NCBI GenBank assembly: GCA_016699855.1
Contig: CP064988.1
Span: 3,004,501 to 3,068,500, forward strand
Reading direction: 5' to 3'
DNA: 64,000 nucleotides
DNA from: Rhodospirillales bacterium
GTDB taxonomy: Bacteria > Pseudomonadota > Alphaproteobacteria > Reyranellales > Reyranellaceae
Below, in pieces: positions 53,290-61,733 of this stretch. The position numbers were made by a program, and so were the translations under genes. How positions within the stretch are numbered: position 1 is the stretch's first letter; each line of letters starts with the position of its first letter. Under the pieces are notes generated by a model. It did not search any database. It had not been told where the DNA came from and saw only the letters and a program-made list of their open reading frames with translations.

Positions 53290-53616
53290 GCTGACGGCTG
53301 GCTCGTCGGAGCTGCTCGCCGTCCACGACGCCGTCGGCGTCTACCTCGCGGGCCGGTTGTTCGGCGTGGGCATCGGCGGGATCATGACGCTGCTGCCGCT
53401 GGCGTCGGCCGATTATTTCGGCCGCCACAGTCACGGCGCCATCCGCGGCGTCGCGCTGTCGGCGCAGGTGCTGGCCCAGGCCGCCGGCCCGCCGCTGTCG
53501 GGATCCTGCGCGGCGCGACGGGCGACTACACGCGGTCGCTGCTGGTGCTGGGGACGCTGGCGGCGCTGGCGGTCGTGGCGGCGGTGGTGGCGCGGAGGCC
53601 CTACTTGGCTCAATGA
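53290..53616 (+). pseudogene. Truncated duplicate of the 3' end of the 49637 MFS gene
   Basis: From LLAVHDAVGVYLAGRLFGVG to AALAVVAAVVARRP this segment repeats the last third of the MFS gene at 49637-50911 with a few substitutions. The frame shifts near 53500 where TCGGGCATCC of the intact gene reads TCGGGATCC here (one C lost), so GPPLSG and ILRGATGDY fall in different frames. No start or 5' part is present. It ends just before the foreign operon at 53853 and probably marks a duplication/insertion junction. Confidence 0.85.
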
Positions 53617-53852
53617 GCGAACGCTCGCCATCACGCAAGTTCGACGGACCATTCGCCCGAGCCTTCGTCTTGAGCCAGAAGCGCCTACCTCTCACGTTCG
53701 GTCGAGGTGGATGCGGTTGTTGGCATCTTGCATATCACAACCAAAGCAGCCTATGGTTGCAGCCTTAGAAGCGTCTGTGCGTTCATGGTTGCCAGCGGTG
53801 ACCTTGCGGTCGCCGTGGCATTTTCAAAAACGAGAATGCACGGAGCGCGCGC
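53617..53852. other. Leader region of the foreign operon
   Basis: 236 bp of clearly lower G+C than the chromosome, separating the MFS remnant from the FAD-type gene. No supported gene is seen. The A-rich stretch CATTTTCAAAAACGAGAATG close to 53818-53838 may include the promoter, but no convincing -35/-10 pair was fixed. Confidence 0.4.
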
Positions 53853-56651
53853 ATGTCCGTTCAACGCGATAAAGCCCACTATGATGGTGTCCGAGCACGG
53901 TCGACCGCGCTGCTCACTCAATACCGCCTCCAGCCGACGGATCGATCTACGCGCCCAGATGTGTACATTCTCGGATCTCATGAAACCAATCGAGTGACTG
54001 TCGCATCGCAGCAAGTGCGTGCGATCAATCTTGTGAACGCAGTATGGGGGCTCGGCGAAGCTGATGCATTCGATGCGCGCGCGAGCGGCTCGGAGAACGC
54101 GCCGCAGGAGTCGAAGTCACTGAAGGGGAAGGATGTCTGGGTAGTCGGCGCCGGCGTCGGCGGCCTGACGACGGCGGCGTGTGCCGCACAGCACGGTGCC
54201 AAAGTGACTGTGTTTGACCGAGAGTCTCGCATACTATCGCGATTTCGAGATAGTCGGCGGCTTCTTCACCCACGTCTTTACGAGTGGGGTTCGCCGCAAG
54301 ACTTCTCGGTGGCGAACAACAGCTACTGGGCGAAGGGAGAAGCCGAGCTTCCGTTGCTAAGCTGGAATGTCGATTCTGCATCCAATGTAGTCGAGAGCAT
54401 CGAACGTCAATGGGAGGGCTGGCGCACGCTGTTCGAGATCGACGTTAAACTAAGAAGTACGCTCTCTGTCGGCTGTGATGGTGGTTTCTTCCTACACGAT
54501 CCTGATACGGAACGCCGCGATGTGCCAAAGGAGGCGATTCTTGTTCTAGCGCTGGGCTTCGGAGAAGAGCCTACGCGTAAGTTCCGGTATAGAGGCGCGT
54601 GCTACGAAACGGTCGGATACTTTTCCAAGACGGAGCCCGTCGACCAGATCGAAAATATCTCAAATTGCCGCGCTACTGTGTGTGGCAATGGAGATGGGGC
54701 GATTACTGACCTTCTTCGACTGCTTGTTTGCGATTTCAGCCAACGTGAACTCGAACGGTGGATTTGCAGCGCCGATCCCGTGGGTAAATTCGAACGAGCG
54801 GTTCTTGAGATTGAAGCGGCTCAAGCTGAGCGCCGCCAAAGCGTCCTGTCGAGCGCACAGCGGCGACGCGACGGTAGCCCTGTTATCTCGACGACTATGC
54901 GAAATGAGATGAGATCCTCTGAGCGAACAGCCGAGGCATATCTTGATCTGCGCTGCGATGCGCTCGATGATCTGGTTAGGGCGCAAATGCGGCGCGGTAA
55001 CGATGTTGTTCTGTCCGTTCGCCCAATCTACGGCAGGCCGCCAGTTAGCGCACTTGCGTCTTCGGCGTTCCCGCTGAACAAGTTCCTCCTTGCGTCGATT
55101 CTGCGCGTCTGTGCCCAGAACCAGTGCCCGCCGCTTCGCGTTGTCCACGAGACGCGCGCTGTGCCTGACCTCGGGGAGGATCGCTACCTAGTATATCGAG
55201 TCGGACCGAAGCACGATAAGGCGACTTCAGTACTCGGGTCTGTGCACCTCCGCAATACGTTCGAAAGGCTCGGGGAGCGCGCGGCGTCCGACATAACTCG
55301 CGTTCCGGAATGGACGAGAGCCGGGGAGGTCGATGATCCGGGCCGGCTACGCAGACCAGACTTTGTGGTGCCGGTGGGAGGTGACCCAGTCGACCTTGCG
55401 CGGGTATTCGAGAAAATAGGACGATTTGACCTTGTGGCGGACGTGTTCGATTCGACATTTCAGGGCGCACTTTCGGCGTGCGACCCCACCAACGATAAGA
55501 AACTGCTAAGAAGGTACTATCTTGGGATGATTCGAGCGGCGGCACTTTTCAACAGCCGGATACTGGTGACAGATGCCCAAGTGTGGGACGGATCGTTCAT
55601 GGCGTCGCTGCCGGAAATCTATGAATGTCTTTCTTCGCGCGAGCAAGAGACACTGCGTAGTAAGCTTGTCGTAAGGATACGGCAGACTGCTGGTGGCAAT
55701 AAGGCGCGAGATACCTACGCGAAGCCCGCATACGTCATGTCGTCATTTTCGCCGGAATTGAACGAATCGTTCAGAAGATTCCTTTCAAGTATAGGTGACG
55801 TTCAGAACATCAGTATAGATACCGCTCTGCGCCGTTTGTTAGAGAGCGTTGACAATAAACGCCACGAGCAGGAGGTTGATCAGATCATCTGCCGGTGGGG
55901 CGCTCTAGACAAGTTTGTGGGAAATGTTGTGAAGTCAGAGATCTGGCCGAACGCCGCTCCGTGGGATGTCGACCTCTGCTACGAAGATCCAGGTCGCGCT
56001 TACTGGGAGTCGCGAAATAAGAAGCACCTTCAGGACCTTTTTAGTGTCCGTCCAGATGAAATGAGGGGAGCCCGTAGCCCGATGGTTTTGAAAATGGGGA
56101 GTATTCGAGAAGGGCTAACTGATCCGCACGAGATCGCGGCATTTGAGGAAGTTCGCGACTGGTACGAGCGGGCGTACAATAGGATGGTTGCGCGCAGCCA
56201 AGGCGCGAGTGCGTACATGAGTCTGTACGCCAAGGCGCAGCCCGGTAGCGGTGCGCAAGCACAGGAGGAAGGAATTCTTTTGGAGAAGCCCCTCAGGATT
56301 GAGGCACTAGGTGCGCTTGATTCCGAAAGGTATGCAGAACTCTCTGTCCGTCTTAGTGCCGGTGTGGATAAATGGTACAGGTCGGGACAAGTGGAGTACA
56401 AACGGGATATCTTAGAAGAGGTGCAATCCGCTCTAAACACGAACGCGAATGAGGGGCTTGGTTCGTTGGCGGGTCACGCGCACGAACACCTTGCAGACAA
56501 GGCGATAGCTGCCGGAACGGTCGAGGGCTTGTTCATTGAGACGGTCAGTCGTCGGGCGGCTGGACCTACCAGCAGATTGGCGGCGAGGGAGCAGAGCGTT
56601 TCAACACTACGTGAGCGTGAAGCCGTTACTTCCTATGGAGCGCAGGGATGA
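53853..56651 (+). CDS. Large FAD/NAD(P)-binding protein of unknown family, possible defence effector or sensor
   Basis: A 932-residue protein. After a 90-residue N-terminal region, WVVGAGVGGLTTAACAAQHG (about 96-115) is a Rossmann dinucleotide motif with VTVFDRES as the second strand, and ATVCGNGDGAITDLLRL (275-291) looks like the second nucleotide site of FAD/NAD(P) oxidoreductases. The remaining 600 residues are unrecognised; a central helical block (YYLGMIRAAALFNSRILVTD, then AQVWDGSFM, about 556-583) and a charged helical C-terminus stand out. No signal or membrane span. GGAG lies about 8 bases before ATG. Its stop overlaps the NUDIX start (ATGA). Codon use is far more A/T-rich than the flanks, a sign of transfer. 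Confidence 0.75.
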   Translation: MSVQRDKAHYDGVRARSTALLTQYRLQPTDRSTRPDVYILGSHETNRVTVASQQVRAINLVNAVWGLGEADAFDARASGSENAPQESKSLKGKDVWVVGAGVGGLTTAACAAQHGAKVTVFDRESRILSRFRDSRRLLHPRLYEWGSPQDFSVANNSYWAKGEAELPLLSWNVDSASNVVESIERQWEGWRTLFEIDVKLRSTLSVGCDGGFFLHDPDTERRDVPKEAILVLALGFGEEPTRKFRYRGACYETVGYFSKTEPVDQIENISNCRATVCGNGDGAITDLLRLLVCDFSQRELERWICSADPVGKFERAVLEIEAAQAERRQSVLSSAQRRRDGSPVISTTMRNEMRSSERTAEAYLDLRCDALDDLVRAQMRRGNDVVLSVRPIYGRPPVSALASSAFPLNKFLLASILRVCAQNQCPPLRVVHETRAVPDLGEDRYLVYRVGPKHDKATSVLGSVHLRNTFERLGERAASDITRVPEWTRAGEVDDPGRLRRPDFVVPVGGDPVDLARVFEKIGRFDLVADVFDSTFQGALSACDPTNDKKLLRRYYLGMIRAAALFNSRILVTDAQVWDGSFMASLPEIYECLSSREQETLRSKLVVRIRQTAGGNKARDTYAKPAYVMSSFSPELNESFRRFLSSIGDVQNISIDTALRRLLESVDNKRHEQEVDQIICRWGALDKFVGNVVKSEIWPNAAPWDVDLCYEDPGRAYWESRNKKHLQDLFSVRPDEMRGARSPMVLKMGSIREGLTDPHEIAAFEEVRDWYERAYNRMVARSQGASAYMSLYAKAQPGSGAQAQEEGILLEKPLRIEALGALDSERYAELSVRLSAGVDKWYRSGQVEYKRDILEEVQSALNTNANEGLGSLAGHAHEHLADKAIAAGTVEGLFIETVSRRAAGPTSRLAAREQSVSTLREREAVTSYGAQG

Positions 56652-57373
56652 CGACGCCAATCCCAGAGGCCAATCGTTCGCTTGTGCGGCCGATTGCGAC
56701 GTCTGACAAAATAAGCAGGGGCTGGACAGTCCATTTGAATGGAACGCTGGTGCCCAACGCAACGCATCTTACGATATCGTCGCCGCGGTTCGGTATTGTC
56801 ACGTACGGGATGACGCTTGGCGGATACGATGGTTGGAGTTACCGAGAGCCCAACGGCGGCGTGGTGATCGTGCCATTTGTGATGATTCGCGATGAAGTAT
56901 TTGTCGGTGTCGTAAAACAGTACCGTCACAATATGGGAGGCGCCGTTCTCAACGCGCCGCGTGGATTCGTGGACCCAGGCGAGAGCCCAAACGCCGCTGC
57001 CGCTCGAGAGTATCATGAAGAAACTGGGGCGAACGCTGAAGCTGTCGAAGAGCTTCCCGGTGAGGCCGTCAATACAAACAGCGCGTTCGTTGAGACGCCG
57101 AAGCGAGGCGACGGCGTTCGCTTCTTCAAGGTTTCCGTTCAAGCCGGAGACGTGGAGTGCATCGATGGCCGGTTTCTGTTGAGTCCGCGGATGGTAAGCC
57201 AGTCCGAATCTGCAGTTTCGCATCGATTGGCGGAGCAATTGGAGCGAATGGAGTTTATTCCATGGTATGATGCCGCCCGTGTAGCGGATATGTTCACCGT
57301 TGCCGGCGTCGCGCGCCTATTGGCATCTTTGGGGCCAATAGCGGCCGCATCGCATGTGGAGAGGGGCGTCTGA
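56648..57373 (+). CDS. NUDIX hydrolase, ADP-ribose pyrophosphatase-like, partner of the FAD protein
   Basis: A 241-residue protein. The Nudix box is intact: GFVDPGESPNAAAAREYHEE plus TGA (residues 106-128). The preceding VVKQYRHNMGGAVLNAPRG is like the substrate wall of ADP-ribose pyrophosphatases. A 70-residue N-terminal extension precedes the fold. It is translationally coupled to the upstream FAD/NAD(P)-binding gene and shares its foreign composition, so the two likely act on the same nucleotide (NAD, FAD or ADP-ribose), which is inference. Nothing else is in the operon; native composition resumes at about 57450. Confidence 0.85.
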   Translation: MTTPIPEANRSLVRPIATSDKISRGWTVHLNGTLVPNATHLTISSPRFGIVTYGMTLGGYDGWSYREPNGGVVIVPFVMIRDEVFVGVVKQYRHNMGGAVLNAPRGFVDPGESPNAAAAREYHEETGANAEAVEELPGEAVNTNSAFVETPKRGDGVRFFKVSVQAGDVECIDGRFLLSPRMVSQSESAVSHRLAEQLERMEFIPWYDAARVADMFTVAGVARLLASLGPIAAASHVERGV

Positions 57374-57448
57374 CCGGCGGGTTGAAGTAGCATGAGCGTC
57401 GACAGTTCAACGACGGCTGGACAGCCGCAGTGTGGAATCTGAGATCGA

Positions 57449-59995
57449 GTGGTGACGACGACCATTTGGATAGATCCGACCCCCGCCGCCGGCGCGCAGC
57501 GCGTCGCCGGCCTGTCCGCCCCCGTCGACATCTTCCGCGACCCCCAGGGCATCCCGCACATCCGCGCCGGCTGCGCGGCCGACGCCTGGTTCGGGCAGGG
57601 CTACGCCCACGCGCAGGACCGGTTGTGGCAGATGGACGCCGCGCGCCGCCGCGCGGTCGGGCGCTGGGCGGAGTGGGGCGGGCCCTCGGGCGTCGCCTCC
57701 GACGCGCTGGCCCGCCGCCTCGACGTCGCCGGCGCCAGCCGCCGCGACCTCGCGGCGATGGGCGCCGAGGGCCGCGCCATGCTCGACTCCTACGCCGCCG
57801 GTGTGAACGCGTTCATCGTGCAGGGCCGCCTGCCCATCGAGTACACGCTGCTGGGCGAGGCGCCGGAGCCGTGGGAGGCGTGGCACTCCATCGCCGCCAT
57901 GCGCCAGCGCGGATTCCTGATGGGCTCGGTGTGGTTCAAGCTGTGGCGCGCCGCGGCGCTGCGCGCCATCGGGCCGGACCAGCTCTCGAAGCTGCGCTAC
58001 GACGATGGCGGCGGCGACCTGCTGTGCATCCCGCCCGGAATCGAGGCGGCGCGCTGGATCGCGACGCTCTCCGAACTCGCGCCGGCGCTGGAGGCCGTGG
58101 CGGCGCTGGGCGCGGTCGACGCCACCGGTGGCGGCAGCAACAACTGGGCGCTGTCGCCGTCGCGCACCGCGACCGGCCGGCCGATGCTGGCCGGCGATCC
58201 GCACCGCGTGCTCGAGATCCCCAACATGTACACGCAGGCCCATGTCGCCTGCGACACCTTCGACGCCATCGGCCTGACCGTGCCCGGCGTGCCGGGCTTC
58301 CCGCATTTCGGCCATAACGGCCGCGTCGCGTGGTGCGTGACGCACGCCTTCATGGACATCTACGATCTCTACGTCGAGAAATTCGCGCCCGGCGATCCCG
58401 GCCGCTACCTGTTCAAGGGCGAGTGGCTGGCGGCGTCGCGGCGGATCGAGCGCATCGCCGTGCGCGGCGCGGCCGACATCGAGATCGAGGTGTTCGCCAC
58501 GCGCCACGGCGGCATCATCGCCGGCGATCCCGCCGCCGGCGCGGCGGTGGCGCTGCGCAGCCCGCAGATCGACGAGACCGACACCTCGCTGGACTGCCTG
58601 CCCCGGATGCTGCGGGCCGGCACGGTGCGCGAGCTGTTCGACTCGACGCGCGGCTGGGGCCTGCTCGACCACAACCTCGTGGCCGGCGACACCGCGGGCA
58701 GCATCGGCCATCTCGTGCGCGCCATCGTGCCCGACCGCGACCGGATCAACGGCTGGCTGCAGGTGCCCGGCTGGACCGGCGCGCATGAGTGGCGCGGCAT
58801 GGTGCCGTTCGAGCGCATGCCCGTGGTGATCGATCCGCCCGACGGCCGTATCGTGACGGCCAACAACCGCGTCGTGGCCGACACGCATCCAGACTACCTC
58901 GCCACCGACTGCCACCCGCCCTACCGCGCCAAGCGCATCGCCGAGCGTCTGGCCGCGCTGGGCGCGGCGACGGTCGACGACATGGCCGCGATCCACATGG
59001 ACGTCTCGACGCCCAACGGGAGGCTGCTGCGCGACAAGCTGGCGGCGCTGGGGAGTGCCGCGGAAGCGGCGTCGTCCGCGGTCGCGGGTGGCGCGGCTGG
59101 CGCGAGCGCCGCCGCGTCGTCATCGATGTCTGCGGCTGGCGCGCGTGTTGCCGCGTCGTCATCGGCGTCCGCGGTTGGTCCGCGTGGCGCGGCGCCGTCA
59201 TCGGCGTCCACGGCTGATGCGCGTGCTGTGTCGTCCGCGGCCGCGGCCAGGGCGCGCTCGGCGGCGTCGGCACCGGCCGCCGCGTCGTCTTCGTCCGCGG
59301 TGCCGGCGTTGTCGCCGGCCGCGGAGGCGCTGCGCGCCCGTGTCGTGGCATGGGACGCGCGCATGGACGCCGCCTCGACCGGCGCCACCGCCTACATCGC
59401 GGTGCGCCGGGCGTTGACCATGATCCTGGCGGAACGCGCCGGGCTGGCCGCGACGGCGGCCGATCCGCTGATGGCCGTGGCGCCCGGCGTGGTGGCGGTG
59501 AACCAGTTGTGGTGGACCCTGCCGACCCTGCTGCGCGACGACGACGCGGCGCTGCTCAAGGGCTGGAGCTGGGCGCAGGCTTTGGCGGCGGCGCTGGAGC
59601 GCGTCGCCGGCGACGACACCTCGGCGCCGTGGGGCGCGGCGCACCGGCCGAAGTTGGTCCATCCGCTGTCGTCGCTGTTCGCCGACTCCGCGGCGCTGCT
59701 CGATCCCGTGGGGTTGCCGCAGCAGGGCGACGGCGACTGCGTGCTGGCCAACGGTCTGCTGTGCAGCGCCGGCACCGCGACCGCGTACGGCCCGCTGGCG
59801 CGCTACGTGTTCGACGTCGGCGCGTGGGAGAACAGCCGGTGGATCGTGTTCCACGGCGCCTCCGGCCAGCCCGGCAGCCCGCACTACATGGACCAGCACG
59901 CCGCCTGGACCGACGGCCGCATGGTGCCGATGCTCTACGACTGGCGGCAGGTCGAGGCGCAGGCGACCGCGCGGCTGACGCTGTCGCCGGGGTAG
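57449..59995 (+). CDS. Penicillin acylase family N-terminal-nucleophile hydrolase with repetitive insert
   Basis: An 848-residue protein. The alpha-chain start DIFRDPQGIPHIRA and GQGYAHAQDRLWQMD is typical; the nucleophile is Ser230 in GGGSNNWALSPSRT, where autoproteolysis makes the beta chain. GDPHRVLEIPNMY and VPGFPHFGHNGRVAW follow. The family cleaves amides such as acyl-homoserine lactones or beta-lactam side chains. Residues about 535-624 are a Ser/Ala-rich insert with a 13-residue repeat near AGARVAASSSASA. No signal peptide is seen; GTG start (57449 or 57452) has no clear ribosome site, perhaps because the foreign operon inserted just upstream. Confidence 0.88.
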   Translation: MVTTTIWIDPTPAAGAQRVAGLSAPVDIFRDPQGIPHIRAGCAADAWFGQGYAHAQDRLWQMDAARRRAVGRWAEWGGPSGVASDALARRLDVAGASRRDLAAMGAEGRAMLDSYAAGVNAFIVQGRLPIEYTLLGEAPEPWEAWHSIAAMRQRGFLMGSVWFKLWRAAALRAIGPDQLSKLRYDDGGGDLLCIPPGIEAARWIATLSELAPALEAVAALGAVDATGGGSNNWALSPSRTATGRPMLAGDPHRVLEIPNMYTQAHVACDTFDAIGLTVPGVPGFPHFGHNGRVAWCVTHAFMDIYDLYVEKFAPGDPGRYLFKGEWLAASRRIERIAVRGAADIEIEVFATRHGGIIAGDPAAGAAVALRSPQIDETDTSLDCLPRMLRAGTVRELFDSTRGWGLLDHNLVAGDTAGSIGHLVRAIVPDRDRINGWLQVPGWTGAHEWRGMVPFERMPVVIDPPDGRIVTANNRVVADTHPDYLATDCHPPYRAKRIAERLAALGAATVDDMAAIHMDVSTPNGRLLRDKLAALGSAAEAASSAVAGGAAGASAAASSSMSAAGARVAASSSASAVGPRGAAPSSASTADARAVSSAAAARARSAASAPAAASSSSAVPALSPAAEALRARVVAWDARMDAASTGATAYIAVRRALTMILAERAGLAATAADPLMAVAPGVVAVNQLWWTLPTLLRDDDAALLKGWSWAQALAAALERVAGDDTSAPWGAAHRPKLVHPLSSLFADSAALLDPVGLPQQGDGDCVLANGLLCSAGTATAYGPLARYVFDVGAWENSRWIVFHGASGQPGSPHYMDQHAAWTDGRMVPMLYDWRQVEAQATARLTLSPG

Positions 59996-60134
59996 GGGTC
60001 GGAGCGGACGTCGACGTTTTTCCCTTCTCCCCTGTCAGCAGGCACGCCGATCGCCTTTGGCGCGGCGTCGCCACCTCACCCACCTCTCCCCCGATGGGGG
60101 AGCGGAATAAGACGCTTGAGAAGAGCGATAGCGG

Positions 60135-60270
60135 CCGCGTCCGCACGCTCCTGTTCCTCTCCCCCATCGGGGGAGAGCAGCCGCGTCCGCACGCTCATGT
60201 TCCTCTCCCCCATCGGGGGAGAGCAGCCGCGTCCGCACGTTCATGTTCCTCTCCCCCATCGGGGGAGAGG
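60135..60270. repeat. Three tandem 46-bp units each carrying a hairpin
   Basis: Units at 60135-60180, 60181-60226 and 60227-60270 (last one 2 bp short) start CCGCGTCCGCACG and contain CTCTCCCCCATCGGGGGAGAG. Units are almost identical, so the amplification is recent. Confidence 0.9.
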
Positions 60271-60341
60271 TTAGCTGACGGGGTCGCGTGTCGCCGCGCA
60301 ACGAAAGGGACCACGGACGCCCGCCCTCGGACACACCCACA

Positions 60342-60412
60342 CTGTCATCCCGAGCGCCAGCGAGGGATCTAGGCACAGTCCCTGGATCCCTCGCTGGCGC
60401 TCGGGATGACAG
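60342..60412. repeat. GTCATCCCGAGC long hairpin, copy 2
   Basis: Inverted repeat beginning CTGTCATCCCGAGCGCCAGC with its complement at the right end, around a short TAGGCACAGTCC loop. Same family as 41424-41492 with one-base differences in both arms, so the arms have co-varied. Confidence 0.8.
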
Positions 60413-60483
60413 TAGGAGTCGGGGCGAGCGTGGGAGTCGGGCTGACCGTGCGAGTCGAGGTGACCGTGGGAGTCGGGGTGACA
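60412..60483. repeat. Four tandem 18-bp units
   Basis: Units at 60412, 60430, 60448 and 60466 follow the pattern GTGGGAGTCGGGGTGACC with a few substitutions. Being a multiple of three they keep frames open, but no ribosome site or stop arrangement supports a peptide. Confidence 0.8.
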
Positions 60484-60570
60484 GCGGCGTTCGCGGCGCG
60501 GGTCCGAATCGTTCCCGAAATCGCGGTCGAGGCGTCCATCCGCCTCACGAATTCGCCCTCAGACCCCGCT

Positions 60571-60603
60571 TTTGTATATTGTATGCAAAATACAATATAC
60601 AAA
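60571..60603. promoter_or_regulatory. AT-rich perfect palindrome, operator- or terminator-like
   Basis: Arms TTTGTATATTGTAT (60571-60584) and ATACAATATACAAA (60590-60603) around GCAAA, exact over 14 bp and strikingly AT-rich for this genome. The inner TTGTATGCAA resembles GntR-type operator words. It lies between two convergent 3' ends, so a promoter role for annotated genes is unlikely. Confidence 0.5.
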
Positions 60604-60756
60604 CCGCGATTCAGGCCCCCCGTCATCCGTGAAAATCGATCCGATGCCGATAAAGCGCGGACTCGAAATGTCCCCGCGCCCCGCGCGCACCGCGCCAGAA
60701 CGCGTCCCCGCGAACGCAGATCCGCGCCGCGCCGCGGCGGGCGGAGCCACCGTGGA

Positions 60757-61725
60757 TCAGTCCGCCAGCTCCGGCGCGACCCACAACGGCGGCTCGCCAC
60801 GGGCCACCCGCTGGACGTTGTCGAAGGCGTTGCGCAGGCGCGCCTCGTTGCTCTCCCAGGTCGGGCCGGCGAGGTGCGCGGTGAGGATCACGTTGTCGAG
60901 CGTGAACAGCGGATTGTCGGGCGACGGCGGCTCCTGCTCGAGCACGTCGAGCCCGGCGCCGAACAGCGCGCCCTTGGCCAGCGCGGCGTGCAGCGCCGTC
61001 TCGTCGATCACCGGTCCGCGGCTGGTGTTGATCAGGATCGCCGACGGCTTCATCAGCGCCAGCTCGTCGGCGCCGATCAATTTCTCCGTGCTGGCGTTGA
61101 GCGGCACGTGCAGCGAGACGATGTCCGATCCGCGGAGGATCTCCGGCAGGAGGCGGAAGCGCACCTCCAGCGAATCCTCCGCGTCCTCCGGCAGCCGCGC
61201 GATGTCGTAGTAGTGCACGCGCATGCCGAAGGCCTGCGCCAGCCGCGCCGTCTTCTTGCCGATCGTGCCCAGCCCGACGATGCCCAGCGTGCGGCCGCGC
61301 AGCTCGTGCACGCGCGGCACGTCGTTGCCGCGCCAGCGTCCGCCCGACACGTTGGCGTGCTGGCGCGTGAGACGGCGCGACACCGCCAGCATCAGCAGCA
61401 GCGCGTGCTCCGACACCGCGACCGAGTTGGCGCCGCCGTTGTTGGACATCGGCACGCCGGCGGCGCGCGCGGCGCCGATGTCGGCGCGGTCGTAGCCGGC
61501 GCTGAGCAGCTGGATGAGCTTGAGTCTCGGCGCCGCCTTGAACAGCGCCTCGTTGACCAGCATGTCGGCGAAGCCGACGAGGTACTCGGCCTCGCCGATG
61601 GCGGCGCGGAACTCGGCGCTGCCGCCGGCGGCCGGCACCAGCTCGAAGCCCTTCGGCAGGATGTCGCGCGCGGTGCCGTGGCTCTCCGACGGCGCGACGA
61701 GGACGATGCGCGGTGCCTTTGCCAT
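60757..61725 (-). CDS. D-2-hydroxyacid dehydrogenase, NAD-dependent
   Basis: A 322-residue protein with catalytic and Rossmann domains. TLGIVGLGTIGKKTARLAQA is the NAD motif; catalytic Arg (LINTSRGPVIDE), Glu (LDVLEQEPP) and His (ILTAHLAGPTW) are all present. It probably reduces 2-ketoacids. ATG at 61725 is used; a GTG at 61737 overlaps the upstream stop (GTGA) and is an alternative start. It follows the amidohydrolase directly, so the two are one operon. Confidence 0.9.
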   Translation of the reverse strand: MAKAPRIVLVAPSESHGTARDILPKGFELVPAAGGSAEFRAAIGEAEYLVGFADMLVNEALFKAAPRLKLIQLLSAGYDRADIGAARAAGVPMSNNGGANSVAVSEHALLLMLAVSRRLTRQHANVSGGRWRGNDVPRVHELRGRTLGIVGLGTIGKKTARLAQAFGMRVHYYDIARLPEDAEDSLEVRFRLLPEILRGSDIVSLHVPLNASTEKLIGADELALMKPSAILINTSRGPVIDETALHAALAKGALFGAGLDVLEQEPPSPDNPLFTLDNVILTAHLAGPTWESNEARLRNAFDNVQRVARGEPPLWVAPELAD

Positions 61726-61733
61726 CGTTGCGC

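Larger units (their letters stand above)
59996..60756. other. 761-bp repeat-rich gap between convergent genes
   Basis: No gene is supported. It holds, left to right, a CTCCCCC/GGGGGAG hairpin (about 60086-60105), three 46-bp tandem units, a GTCATCCCGAGC hairpin, four 18-bp tandem units and an AT-rich palindrome at 60571-60603; the last 150 bp show nothing recognisable. Confidence 0.65.

Noticed and set aside
60135..60270. Possible CRISPR array
   Set aside because: The units are direct tandem copies with no unique spacers, and no cas gene is nearby; each unit is an intergenic hairpin.
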